Assembly: GCF_035917275.1 (NCBI RefSeq)
Contig: NZ_CP108508.1
Span: forward strand, 3,534,001-3,598,000
Origin: Streptomyces sp. NBC_01237
GTDB taxonomy: Bacteria > Actinomycetota > Actinomycetes > Streptomycetales > Streptomycetaceae
Direction: 5' to 3'
Length of the DNA stretch: 64,000 bases
A model generated the notes under the pieces. The model had not been told where the DNA came from. It worked only from the letters and a program-made list of their open reading frames with translations, and ran no database searches. Below are positions 9,242 to 18,059 of the stretch, piece by piece. Numbering within the stretch: position 1 is the stretch's first letter; every line of letters begins with the position of its first letter. A program made the position numbers and the translations under genes.

Positions 9242-9357
9242 CTTCGTGCAGGGGCGGCTGTGTGCGGCACGGCTTCGCGCGGGGCGGCTTCGTACAGGGT
9301 CAACCTCGTACAGGACGGCGGCCTCGTACAGGACGGCGGCCTCGCGCAGGACGGATG
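9242..9357. repeat. degenerate short tandem repeats upstream of the RiPP operon
   Basis: Three consecutive 18-bp units (9304-9321, 9322-9339, 9340-9357) share a core CTCGTACAGGACGG, the third with two changes. Looser copies of a CTTCGTRCAGGG core occur at about 9242-9300. The stretch is between the small secreted-protein gene (start 9120) and the terminator at 9390. It could be read as a repeated LVQDGG or YRTAAS peptide, but no ORF with a sound start uses it, so I treat it as non-coding. Confidence 0.6.
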
Positions 9358-9389
9358 CGGGCCGGGCGCGATGGCGTACGGACGCGAAC

Positions 9390-9423
9390 GGCCCCGGGGC
9401 GTTTGGAGGAACGCCCCGGGGCC
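9390..9423 (-). terminator. strong hairpin terminator after the ABC transporter operon
   Basis: A perfect 14-bp inverted repeat (GGCCCCGGGGCGTT and its complement) surrounds a 6-nt loop. It lies 75 bp beyond the stop of the minus-strand permease gene at 9498 and separates that operon from the RiPP genes. Confidence 0.8.
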
Positions 9424-9497
9424 AACACGGTCATTCTACGGTGACGGTCACCTTCGGCCGTCCTTCCGGAGCGACCGCCGCCATCAGCTCTCAGCCA

Positions 9498-12080
9498 TCA
9501 TCCGTCCGTGGCAATGGCGTTCAGGACGTTCATCCGGCCCGCCCTGAAGGCCGGGACGAGTGCGGCGAAGAGTCCGACGAACGCCGAGCCGACGAAGACG
9601 GTGAGGATGGTCGGCCACGGGATCTCCAGGACTCCCAGGCCCTCCAGCGCCAGCAGCTTCTGGGCGGAGGTGCCCCAGCCCATGCCCAGGCCGAGCCCGA
9701 GCAGGGCACCGAAGAGGGCGATGACCACGGACTCCAGGCGGATCATCCGGCGCAGCTGGCGGCGGGAGAGACCGATCGCCCGCATCAGGCCGATCTCCCG
9801 GGTCCGTTCGACCACGGACAGGGCGAGGGTGTTCACCACGCCGAGCACCGCCACGATGATCGCCAGGGCCAGCAGGCCGTACACGATGTTCAGCAGCTGG
9901 CCGATCTGGTCCTTCAGCTCCTGCTTGAAGTCGGTCTGGTTCTGCACCTTGTACTGCGGGTACGCGGCGAGCGAGGACTTGAGGGAGGTGTACGCCTCCT
10001 TCTCCTTGCCGTCCTGCGCCTTGGCGAACATGATCACGTTCTTGGGCATCCGGTCGGCGGGGACGTACCGTTCGGCGGTCGTGATGCTGGTGTACATCAC
10101 GCCCGTGTCGACGCTCGTGTCGTCCGAGGTGATCGCGGCGACCTTCAGCTTCGCCGTGCGGCCCGCCTTGAACGCGACCGTGATCTCGTCGCCGACCTCG
10201 ACACCGTGGCGCTCGGCGTAGCCGTCGCCGACCGACATGGCGTTCTTGCCGTAGGCGGCTGCCAGGTCGCCGGAGACCGTCTCGCGGCGCAGATCGTCCT
10301 TGTACGTCGGATCGGCGGCGACGATTCCCTCGTCCTCCGTGACGCCGTCGGGTGCGGTGATCTTCGCGCTGATGCTCTTGTATTCGGTGATGTGCTCGAT
10401 GCCGGCGGCCGATTCCAGCGCCTTCGCTGCCTGGGGCACGATCAGCTGGCCGGTGGACGACTGGACGATGAAGTCCGCGCCGACCGACTTGTCGAGCTCG
10501 TCGGTGGCCGAGGCCACCATGGAGGAGCCGACGACCGAGAGGCAGGCCACCAGGGCCAGGCCGATCATCAGGGCCGCGCCGGTCGCTCCCGTACGCCGGG
10601 GGTTGCGCAGCGCGTTGCGCTCCGCCAGCCGCCCGACCGGGCCGAACAGCCGGAGCACGGCCACGCTGAGCACCCGCACCACCAGGCCGGCCAGCAGCGG
10701 GCCGATCACGATGAAGCCGATCAGGGTGAGGACCACGCCGAGGCCGAGGAGGAGCGATCCGTCGCTCGCCTTGTCGGCCTGCGTCGTCGCCCACAGGGCC
10801 GCTCCGCCGGAGCCGGTGAGGACCAGACCGATACCGGCCCTGATCCAGCCCGACTTCGCGTCGGCCGGGGTTCCGGCGTCGCGCAGTGCGGCCATCGGGG
10901 AGACCTTGCCCGCCCGGCGGGCCGGGATGTACGCGGCGAGGACGGTGACGACGATGCCCAGCACGAGCCCGATCGCCGGGGTCGTCCAGGCCAGGGTGAG
11001 GTCGTCGGTGGACAGCTCCATGCCGATGGAGCTCATCACCTTCATCAGTCCGACGGCGAGGCCGACTCCGGCGCCGACGCCGAGGACCGATCCGACGATG
11101 CCGAGGAGGACCGCCTCCACCAGCACGGACCGGTTGACCTGCTTGCGGCTGGAGCCGATGGCCCGCATCAGGCCGATCTCACGGGTGCGCTGGGCGACCA
11201 GCATGGAGAAGGTGTTGACGATCAGGAAGATGCCGACCAGGAGCGCGATTCCGGCGAAGCCGAGCATCGCGTACTTCATGACGTCGAGGAAGGACCCCAT
11301 GGAGTCCTTGTTGGCGTCGGCGGCCTCCTGCTGGGTCTGGAGCTTGTACGCGGCCGGGTCGCCGAGCGCCGAGGCGACGTTCTTCTTCAACTGCGTGTCG
11401 CTGACGCCGGGTTCGGCCGTGATGGAGATGTGGGTGAAGGCACCGGGAGTGCCGAGCAGCTTGGTCTGGGCGGTCGCGGTGTCGAGGTAGACGATCGCGG
11501 CACCCGGGTTGGTCACCTTGAACGAGGCGATACCGCTGATCCGTGCCGTGAGGTCGCCGGTCACGGCGATCGTGCGCAGTTCGTCGCCGAGCTTGAGGTG
11601 GTGCTTCTCGGCGGTGTCGGCGTCGACCATCACCTCGGTGGGGCCGCGCGGGGCGTGGCCGGAGGTGATCTCCATGGAACGGAGGTCGTTCTGCGTCCAG
11701 TTGCCCGCGAGGGTCGGGGCGCCGCTCTCCGTTCCCATGTTCTTGTTGTGGCTGTCGACGACGGTGACCGACGCACTGGTGACGGCGCCCTCCGCCTTCT
11801 CCACCCCGTCGGCCTTCGCGGCCAGCTGGACGACGGAGGCGGGCAGCGACTCGGGCTTCCCGTTCTCCGGCATGTCGTCGCCGCCCTTCGACGACTTCGG
11901 GCTGACGGTGACATCGGCCGAGGTCGCCGCGAAGAGCTTGTCGAAGGTGGTGTTCATCGTGTCGGTGAAGACGAGCGTGCCGCACACGAACGCCACCGAC
12001 AGCATGACCGCGACGGCGGACAGGGCCATCCGTCCCTTGTGCGCGAGGAAGTTGCGCATCGAGGTCTTCCAGACAGTCAT
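9498..12080 (-). CDS. FtsX-like ABC transporter permease (two FtsX domains)
   Basis: This 860-aa membrane protein has an N-terminal membrane segment, a MacB-like extracytoplasmic domain (about residues 45-240), a run of FtsX-domain helices (about 265-430), further helices, a second extracytoplasmic domain and a second FtsX domain to the C-terminus. The duplicated motif RTREIGLMRAIG occurs near residues 294 and 763, typical of tandem FtsX permeases of the LolCDE/MacB superfamily. Such transporters act mechanically on lipoproteins, peptides or envelope hydrolases; the substrate here is unknown. Its start overlaps the ATPase gene stop by 4 nt (ATGA), so the two form one unit. Adjacent to a RiPP cluster it could serve in export or self-protection, but the pair also belongs to the conserved Streptomyces core, so I favour a house-keeping role. 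Confidence 0.88.
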   Translation of the reverse strand: MTVWKTSMRNFLAHKGRMALSAVAVMLSVAFVCGTLVFTDTMNTTFDKLFAATSADVTVSPKSSKGGDDMPENGKPESLPASVVQLAAKADGVEKAEGAVTSASVTVVDSHNKNMGTESGAPTLAGNWTQNDLRSMEITSGHAPRGPTEVMVDADTAEKHHLKLGDELRTIAVTGDLTARISGIASFKVTNPGAAIVYLDTATAQTKLLGTPGAFTHISITAEPGVSDTQLKKNVASALGDPAAYKLQTQQEAADANKDSMGSFLDVMKYAMLGFAGIALLVGIFLIVNTFSMLVAQRTREIGLMRAIGSSRKQVNRSVLVEAVLLGIVGSVLGVGAGVGLAVGLMKVMSSIGMELSTDDLTLAWTTPAIGLVLGIVVTVLAAYIPARRAGKVSPMAALRDAGTPADAKSGWIRAGIGLVLTGSGGAALWATTQADKASDGSLLLGLGVVLTLIGFIVIGPLLAGLVVRVLSVAVLRLFGPVGRLAERNALRNPRRTGATGAALMIGLALVACLSVVGSSMVASATDELDKSVGADFIVQSSTGQLIVPQAAKALESAAGIEHITEYKSISAKITAPDGVTEDEGIVAADPTYKDDLRRETVSGDLAAAYGKNAMSVGDGYAERHGVEVGDEITVAFKAGRTAKLKVAAITSDDTSVDTGVMYTSITTAERYVPADRMPKNVIMFAKAQDGKEKEAYTSLKSSLAAYPQYKVQNQTDFKQELKDQIGQLLNIVYGLLALAIIVAVLGVVNTLALSVVERTREIGLMRAIGLSRRQLRRMIRLESVVIALFGALLGLGLGMGWGTSAQKLLALEGLGVLEIPWPTILTVFVGSAFVGLFAALVPAFRAGRMNVLNAIATDG

Positions 12081-12865
12081 GACGTCCGCCCGCGTGCGTC
12101 GAAGTGCTTCATCCGGTCCAGGACCTGGTCCGCCGTCGGGTTGTACATCTCGTCGACGATGGAGCCGTCGGCGAGGTAGAGGACCCGGTCCGCATAGGAG
12201 GCGGCCACCGGGTCGTGGGTGACCATGACGATGGTCTGGCCCAGATCGTCGACCGACCGGCGCAGGAAGGACAGCACCTCGGCACCGGCCCGCGAGTCCA
12301 GGTTCCCGGTGGGCTCGTCACCGAAGATGATCTCCGGCTGCGAGGCCAGGGCGCGGGCCACCGCGACGCGCTGCTGCTGACCGCCGGACAGCTCGGTCGG
12401 CCGGTGCTTCAGCCGCTCGGAGAGACCGACGGTCTCCACGACCTGCCGGAGCCACCCGGCGTCGGGCCGGCGGCCCGCGATGTCCATCGGCAGCGTGATG
12501 TTCTCGATCGCGTTGAGCGTCGGGAGCAGGTTGAACGCCTGGAAGATGAAGCCGATCCGGTCCCGTCTGAGCTGGGTGAGCTTCTTGTCCTTGAGCTTCG
12601 TGATCTCGGTCTCGTCGAGGAAGATCTCGCCGGAGGTCACGGTGTCGAGTCCGGCCAGGCAGTGCATCAGGGTCGACTTGCCGGAGCCGGACGGGCCCAT
12701 GATCGCCGTGAACTGCCCGCGAGCGATGTCCACATCGACGTGGTCGAGCGCGACGACCCGGGTCTCCCCCGACCCGTACGCCTTGACGACCTGCCTCGCT
12801 CGCGCAGCGACGGCCGTACGCCCTCCAGTGCCCCCGTGCCTGGGAATGGTTACAGCCGTTGTCAC
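12077..12865 (-). CDS. ABC transporter ATP-binding protein (MacB/LolD type)
   Basis: This 262-aa ATPase has Walker A GPSGSGKST, Q-loop FQAFNLLP, signature LSGGQQQRVA, Walker B IIFGDEPTGNLD and switch His in VTHD, the pattern of LolD/MacB ATPases. It pairs with the downstream FtsX permease (4-nt overlap). The GTG start at 12865 has AGGAGA 6 nt upstream. It is divergent from the MFS gene. Confidence 0.92.
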   Translation of the reverse strand: MTTAVTIPRHGGTGGRTAVAARARQVVKAYGSGETRVVALDHVDVDIARGQFTAIMGPSGSGKSTLMHCLAGLDTVTSGEIFLDETEITKLKDKKLTQLRRDRIGFIFQAFNLLPTLNAIENITLPMDIAGRRPDAGWLRQVVETVGLSERLKHRPTELSGGQQQRVAVARALASQPEIIFGDEPTGNLDSRAGAEVLSFLRRSVDDLGQTIVMVTHDPVAASYADRVLYLADGSIVDEMYNPTADQVLDRMKHFDARGRTS

Positions 12866-13255
12866 GGTAAGTCTCCTATGTCGGTCAATGACTGGACGCG
12901 TTTGTGTACGTTCCGAGTCTTGGGTGAGGAGGGGGTCCGGCGCGCTGGTGCTCAGCGCAGTCTTTCGGTGGGGTTATCCCCACCCCGCCCCCGTTGCCGG
13001 CCGCATTCGCGACGTAGGAAAAGGCTAAGGAACGGCCACCGGCCGCCACGTCCTCCGCCGGGAGGAACGCTCCCTGGACAGAACTGAGGACCAACCCCTA
13101 GGGGTCTCCACCCCTCGGCGGAGACCGGCGTAAGGGGTCGCGAACCGGCCGTGCGCGGACCGGGCCGGCCGGGTCCCTCCCTACGTGGCCCTCCCGCCGG
13201 GCGGCGCGCGGTGAGACAGTGGCCCAGGAAATACATGCATAGGGAAGGAAAATCT
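12866..13255. other. divergent intergenic region between ABC ATPase and MFS genes
   Basis: About 390 bp separate the two divergent starts. On the minus strand a TTGACC hexamer occurs at about 12882-12887, followed closely by AGGAGA and the ATPase GTG; this is too close to the start to be judged a promoter with confidence. No convincing ORF, tRNA or strong hairpin was seen. Regulatory sites for both genes presumably lie here. Confidence 0.4.
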
Positions 13256-15031
13256 GTGGGCGGCGCGGACGGCGACATCGAAGCGATACCCGGGCCGGCC
13301 GCGGCGACCTCCGCAGCCGGAGCCGCGCCACCCGGAACCGCGCCCGCCGGAGCCGCGCCACCCGGAGCCGCGCACCCCAGCCCGCCCGCGAACGTCACGA
13401 AGCCCACGGAAGCAACTGCCGTATCCACAGCCCCGGAAGCCACCGCCGCAACCCCGGCCCCGGAACCCGCAGCGGTCACCCCAGCCGCACCCGCCACCGC
13501 CACCACAGAGACCGGCCCCTCCCCCACCACCCCGCGCGGCCGTCGCCCCGTGGTGGCCGCTCTGATGCTCGGCATGGCGCTGTCCGCCATCGACGGCACC
13601 ATCGTCTCCACCGCCGTCCCCCAGATCGTCGGCGATCTCGGCGGGTTCGCCGTCTTCTCGTGGCTCTTCTCCGGCTATCTGCTGGCCATGACCGTCACCC
13701 TGCCCGTGTACGGGAAGCTCTCCGACACCTTCGGCCGCAAGCCCGTCCTGGTCGCCGGGATCATCCTGTTCCTGGTCGGCTCGGTGCTCTGCGCCGCCGC
13801 GTGGAACATGGCCGCGCTGATCGCCTTCCGGGTCGTGCAGGGTCTCGGCGGCGGTGCGCTCCAGGGCACGGTGCAGACGATCGCCGCCGACCTCTACCCG
13901 CTCAAGGAACGCCCCAAGATCCAGGCCAAGCTGTCCACCGTCTGGGCCACTTCGGCCGTCGCGGGACCGGCGATCGGCGGGCTGCTGGCCGCGTACGCCG
14001 ACTGGCGGTGGATCTTCCTGATCAATCTGCCGGTCGGCGCGATCGCCCTCTGGCTGGTCGTCCGCCACCTCCACGAACCGTCCCGTCCGCGCCCCGCCGT
14101 CCGCCCCCGGATCGACTGGGCCGGCGCGCTGGCGGTCTTCGCGACGGGCGTCCTCCTGCTCACCGCGCTGGTCCAAGGCGGCGTCGCCTGGCCCTGGCTC
14201 TCCGCCCCCTCGCTGGGCCTTTTCGGGGCCAGTGCCGTACTCGCCGCGCTGACCGTCGCCATCGAACGCAGGGCAGCCGATCCGATCATCCCGGGCTGGG
14301 TCTGGCGGCGGCGCACCATCGCCTCGGTCAATCTCGCCCTGGGCGCGATGGGGCTGCTGATGGTCGCGCCGACCGTCTTCCTCCCGACGTACGCCCAGTC
14401 CGTCCTGGGCCTCGGCCCGATCGCGGCCGGTTTCGTGCTCTCCGTGATGACGCTGAGCTGGCCGGTCTCGGCGGCGCTGTCCAACCGGGTCTACAACCGC
14501 ATCGGCTTCCGGCTCACCGCGATCATCGGCATGAGCGCCGCCCTGCTGATCCTGCTGGCCTTCCCGCTGCTGCCCTACCCCGGTGCGGCCTGGCAGCCCG
14601 CCCTGATCATGCTGCTGCTCGGCGCGGCGCTCGGGCTGTTCCAACTGCCGCTGATCGTGGGCGTCCAGTCGACCGTCGGCTGGTCGGAGCGCGGTACGAC
14701 CACGGCGTCCGTCCTCTTCTGCCGCCAGGTCGGCCAGAGCGTCGGCGCCGCGCTGTTCGGTGCCGTCGCCAACGGGGTGCTGGCCTCCCGGCTGACCGAC
14801 GCCCCCGTCCCCGGGCTGCCGGGCGACCTGGACGCGATCTCGCACGCCCTGGACGACCCGGGTTCGCTCTCCGCCGCCGCGACGGACCATCTGCGCCGGG
14901 CGGTCGACGCCGCGGTCGACCATGTCTACCTCGGCGCCGCCGTGGCCGCCGGGCTCGCGCTGCTGGTGCTCGTCGTCCTCGCCCCGCGCCGCTTCCCGAT
15001 CCTCGAAGAGGGGACGGAAAGCGTCCGTTAG
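13256..15031 (+). CDS. MFS drug efflux transporter, DHA2/EmrB-QacA type (14 TM)
   Basis: This 591-aa transporter opens with an unusual hydrophilic tail of about 90 residues rich in Ala, Pro and Thr. Fourteen predicted membrane helices follow, with MFS motif A GKLSDTFGRKPV after TM2, the DGTIVSTAVPQI segment of TM1 and the WRWIFLINLPVG segment of DHA2 proteins. The family exports cationic drugs, dyes or antibiotics by proton antiport. The GTG at 13256 with AAGGA 7 nt upstream is chosen over ATG at 13235 and upstream codons. No TetR or MarR gene is adjacent. Confidence 0.85.
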   Translation: MGGADGDIEAIPGPAAATSAAGAAPPGTAPAGAAPPGAAHPSPPANVTKPTEATAVSTAPEATAATPAPEPAAVTPAAPATATTETGPSPTTPRGRRPVVAALMLGMALSAIDGTIVSTAVPQIVGDLGGFAVFSWLFSGYLLAMTVTLPVYGKLSDTFGRKPVLVAGIILFLVGSVLCAAAWNMAALIAFRVVQGLGGGALQGTVQTIAADLYPLKERPKIQAKLSTVWATSAVAGPAIGGLLAAYADWRWIFLINLPVGAIALWLVVRHLHEPSRPRPAVRPRIDWAGALAVFATGVLLLTALVQGGVAWPWLSAPSLGLFGASAVLAALTVAIERRAADPIIPGWVWRRRTIASVNLALGAMGLLMVAPTVFLPTYAQSVLGLGPIAAGFVLSVMTLSWPVSAALSNRVYNRIGFRLTAIIGMSAALLILLAFPLLPYPGAAWQPALIMLLLGAALGLFQLPLIVGVQSTVGWSERGTTTASVLFCRQVGQSVGAALFGAVANGVLASRLTDAPVPGLPGDLDAISHALDDPGSLSAAATDHLRRAVDAAVDHVYLGAAVAAGLALLVLVVLAPRRFPILEEGTESVR

Positions 15032-15203
15032 GCGTCCAGGAATAGGACAACTCCGGTACCGCGGAGGGTATTTCCGTGTTACCCCTCCCCACCCGCCGTA
15101 CCCATAAGTAATCTACGCGCATCGACCGGGCGCACCAGCGCCTCCGCTTCTGCCTTGCACACCCCCAGGTCCCCCAGCCATGCAAGGAAGGGAGCAGTAC
15201 CCG

Positions 15204-15695
15204 ATGCCGAACAACGACCCGCACCCTCCCCCCTACCAACCCGACTACCTTCTCGCCTGGCAGAGTTCGCCTCCGCAGGCCGCTCCGGCGCCGTATCCGC
15301 CGCTGGTCCCGCCCCGGTGGTCCGCCCCGTGCGAGGACGATTCCGCTCCCGCCCACGACCACCACGGCGATCTGCTCCGGCTGCGCGGCGCGTACCGCGT
15401 CCTGCGCCGGGCCGCCACTTTCACCGCGCTCGGCTATTTCACGTTGTTCCTGCTGCTTTCCGCCTACGCCCCCGATCTGATGGCCCGCCCCGTCGGCGGT
15501 GGCGGTCTCAACGTCGGCCTGCTGCTGGGTCTGTGCCAGCTCCCGGTCGCCGTACTCGCCATCACCGTGTACGAGCGGACAGCCGAGCGGACGGTGGACC
15601 CGCTCGCGGCCGACCTGCGCGACGGCGGCCGTACCTCTGCCCATCCGCGCCCCCACCGGCGCCCCCGTAGACACGACGACCGGGCGGGACGATGA
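15204..15695 (+). CDS. DUF485 membrane protein
   Basis: This 163-aa protein has a Pro-rich N-terminal third and two membrane helices (about residues 75-95 and 103-123), the DUF485 layout seen in E. coli YjcH. In that family the gene precedes an acetate/solute symporter, as here: its stop overlaps the symporter ATG (ATGA). The ATG at 15204 with GGGAG upstream is chosen over 15180. The role is probably assembly or regulation of the symporter, inferred from context. Confidence 0.78.
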   Translation: MPNNDPHPPPYQPDYLLAWQSSPPQAAPAPYPPLVPPRWSAPCEDDSAPAHDHHGDLLRLRGAYRVLRRAATFTALGYFTLFLLLSAYAPDLMARPVGGGGLNVGLLLGLCQLPVAVLAITVYERTAERTVDPLAADLRDGGRTSAHPRPHRRPRRHDDRAGR

Positions 15696-17314
15696 CCGGA
15701 TTCGAAGACTCCGCGCAGACCATGTCCCTGGTGGCGTTCATCGCCGTGGCCACGGTCGCCCTGCTGCTCTGCGTGATGACCGTGCCGGACCGCGACGACC
15801 TCGACGCCTTCTACACGGGCTACCGCACGCTCTCCCCGCTGCGCAACGGCCTCGCCATCGCCGGCGACTACCTCTCGGCGGCCACCGTCCTCGGTGCCAC
15901 CGGGCTCACCGCCCTCACCGGCCACGACGGACTCGTGGTCGCCCTGAGCACCGTCCTGTCCCTTCTCCTGCTGATGTTCCTGCTGGCCGAACCCCTGCGC
16001 AACGCGGGCCGGTTCACCATCGGCGACATGCTCACCCGCCGGGCCCCCGGCCGCGCCGTCCGCATCACGGCCTGCGCGGTCACGCTCGCCGCACTCGTGC
16101 CCCTGATGGTCGTCCAGCTCGCGGGCAGCGGCAATCTGCTCGCCTTCATGCTGGGCTTCGACAGCTCCGGATTCCGCACCGGATCCATCGTCGCGCTCGG
16201 CGTCATGATGATCGGCTACGCGGCGATCGGCGGCATGAAGGGCACCACCCTGATCCAGATCGTCAAGACGGTGGTGCTCCTCGGCGCCGCACTGCTCGTC
16301 TCCGTACTCGTGATGAACCGTTACGACTGGAGCCTGGGCGCCCTGCTCTCGGCCGCCCAGGCGGGCAGCGGAGCCGGGGCGGCCTACCTCCGCTCGGGGC
16401 TGCAGTTCCACGGCAGCGACCTGGACATGATCAGCTCCGAACTGACCCTGGTCCTCGGTGTCGCGTGTCTGCCGCACATCACCATGCGGATGACGAGCGT
16501 CGGCAGCGCCCGTGCGGTCCGCCGCTCGCTGTCCTGGGCGGTCTGCATCGTCGCCGCGATCTGTCTGCTGCTCACCCTCAGTGGCTTCGGCGCGGCGGCC
16601 CTCGTCGGCTACGAGGGCATCACCGCGGCCGGGGCGCAGGGCAACAGCGCGATCCTCCAGGTCAGCGGCGCGGTCGCGGGCGGCGGGGCGGCAGGGGCGC
16701 TGGTCGTCACGACCATGACGACGGCGATCTTCCTGACGCTGCTCGCCTCGGTCGCCGGAATGATCCTGGCCTGCGCGAACTCCCTCGCCCACGATCTGTT
16801 CGCCCATGGACTGCGCGAGCCGGGCAAGCCACCGCTGAAGCAGCGCACCGAGATGAGTACGGCACAGGCCGCCGCGGTCGGCATCGGCCTGCTCACCATC
16901 GCCCTCGCCGTCCTCGCCAGACACTGGAACCTCCAGTCCCTGGTGACGCTGTCCTTCTGCGTCGGCGCCTCCGCCCTGGCCCCGGCACTGATCTACAGCA
17001 TGTTCTGGCGTCGCTTCACCCGGGTCGGCCTGCTCTGCACGCTCATCGGCGGCACGGTCAGCGTGCTGATCCTCTTCACGGGCACCAACCTGGTCTCCGG
17101 CTCGCCCGACGCGGTCTTCCCGGACGTCGCCTTCAACTGGTTCCCGTTCACCACGACCGGCCTCGTCTCGGTCCCGGCCGGATTCCTGGCGGGCTGGCTC
17201 GGTACCAGGTTCAGCCGCCGGGGAGTCGACGAGGAGCGCCGGCAGTACGAGGCCGTGGAGCCGCTGATCCTCGCGGGCGCCCCACCGGAGGGCGCGCTGA
17301 CAGCGGACCGGTGA
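15692..17314 (+). CDS. sodium/solute symporter (SSS, ActP-like)
   Basis: This 540-aa polytopic protein has about 13 membrane helices and SSS features: DLDAFYTGYR after TM1, a GDYLSAATVLGATGL segment typical of ActP/acetate permeases, and IGGMKGTTLIQIVK in the middle. The family takes up acetate, pyruvate or other monocarboxylates with sodium. It is coupled to the DUF485 gene by a 4-nt overlap. The substrate cannot be deduced from sequence alone. Confidence 0.87.
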   Translation: MTGFEDSAQTMSLVAFIAVATVALLLCVMTVPDRDDLDAFYTGYRTLSPLRNGLAIAGDYLSAATVLGATGLTALTGHDGLVVALSTVLSLLLLMFLLAEPLRNAGRFTIGDMLTRRAPGRAVRITACAVTLAALVPLMVVQLAGSGNLLAFMLGFDSSGFRTGSIVALGVMMIGYAAIGGMKGTTLIQIVKTVVLLGAALLVSVLVMNRYDWSLGALLSAAQAGSGAGAAYLRSGLQFHGSDLDMISSELTLVLGVACLPHITMRMTSVGSARAVRRSLSWAVCIVAAICLLLTLSGFGAAALVGYEGITAAGAQGNSAILQVSGAVAGGGAAGALVVTTMTTAIFLTLLASVAGMILACANSLAHDLFAHGLREPGKPPLKQRTEMSTAQAAAVGIGLLTIALAVLARHWNLQSLVTLSFCVGASALAPALIYSMFWRRFTRVGLLCTLIGGTVSVLILFTGTNLVSGSPDAVFPDVAFNWFPFTTTGLVSVPAGFLAGWLGTRFSRRGVDEERRQYEAVEPLILAGAPPEGALTADR

Positions 17315-17352
17315 GACGGCCCACCACCGCCTCCACCGACCCGCCACCTCCT

Positions 17353-17390
17353 CATCCGCCGTACGGGCCCCGCCTCCCGTACGGCGGATG
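17353..17390. terminator. bidirectional hairpin terminator
   Basis: A perfect 15-bp inverted repeat (CATCCGCCGTACGGG and complement) with an 8-nt loop lies between the convergent symporter gene (stop 17314) and the RsbW-like pseudogene (stop 17434). Confidence 0.82.
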
Positions 17391-17433
17391 TCTCGCGTAC
17401 GGCGGATTCCTCGCGGTCCCACCGGAGGCGCGC

Positions 17434-17977
17434 TCACAGGGGGCCGGTGAGCGGACCGGCCGCCGCCTCCGCCCATACGGTCTTCCCGAGCGGGTGACGG
17501 GGCACCGAGCCCCACCGGACGGCGAGGAAGTCGACCAGGAACAGTCCACGGCCCGATTCCTCCTCCGGCGCGGGAGCCACGGGGTCGCCGGGGGGGCCCG
17601 ACCGGGCACGCGTCCGAGACCTCGATACGGAACAGGCGCGCCCGCACGTCGAGGGCAAGGCGCAGATGGAAGTGGCGGCCGGGCACCCGGCCGTGGGAGG
17701 CGGCGTTGGCGGCGAGTTCCCCGACGAGGAGGGCGACGGTGCACGACGCGTCCGACACCGGCGAGAACCCCCACTCCCCCACGGCCCGCACGGCCGCCAG
17801 CCGGGCCAGCCGGGCCCCACGGGGCGACGAGGTGAACTGCCGGGACAACACGTGCTGTTCGGGCCCGGGGGCTCCCACGTCCGCGCCGGGCGGAAGCCCG
17901 GCATGTTCCGTTCCCCGCTCCGGCCCCTCGCCCCGTGCGGTCACTGTCTTCTGCATGATGCGGCCCATCCCGGTCAC
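17434..17977 (-). pseudogene. RsbW-like ATP-binding/anti-sigma kinase, frameshifted
   Basis: The first frame (start near 17977) encodes the N-terminal two thirds of a HATPase_c_2 protein: PGPEQHVLSRQF, the GELAANAASHG N-box, and FRIEVSDACP. The last part (EEESGRGLFLVDFLAVRWG, GKTVWAE) continues only in another frame, ending at 17434. The switch falls at a run of seven G on the plus strand (about 17590-17596); removing one base restores a single ORF of about 180 codons. Such proteins bind ATP and control sigma factors or act as histidine-kinase-like switches. It is next to the Xre gene, a frequent arrangement in Streptomyces. Either the frameshift is real or it is a homopolymer read error; the conserved protein on both sides argues for an error or a very recent mutation. 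Confidence 0.75.
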
Positions 17978-18059
17978 TCGATCCTCCGCACGTCCCGCTG
18001 TGTGCGGGTTCCGTGACTTTCCGTACTCAAGGGTCGGCCGATGGACCTAGGCTCGAAAG

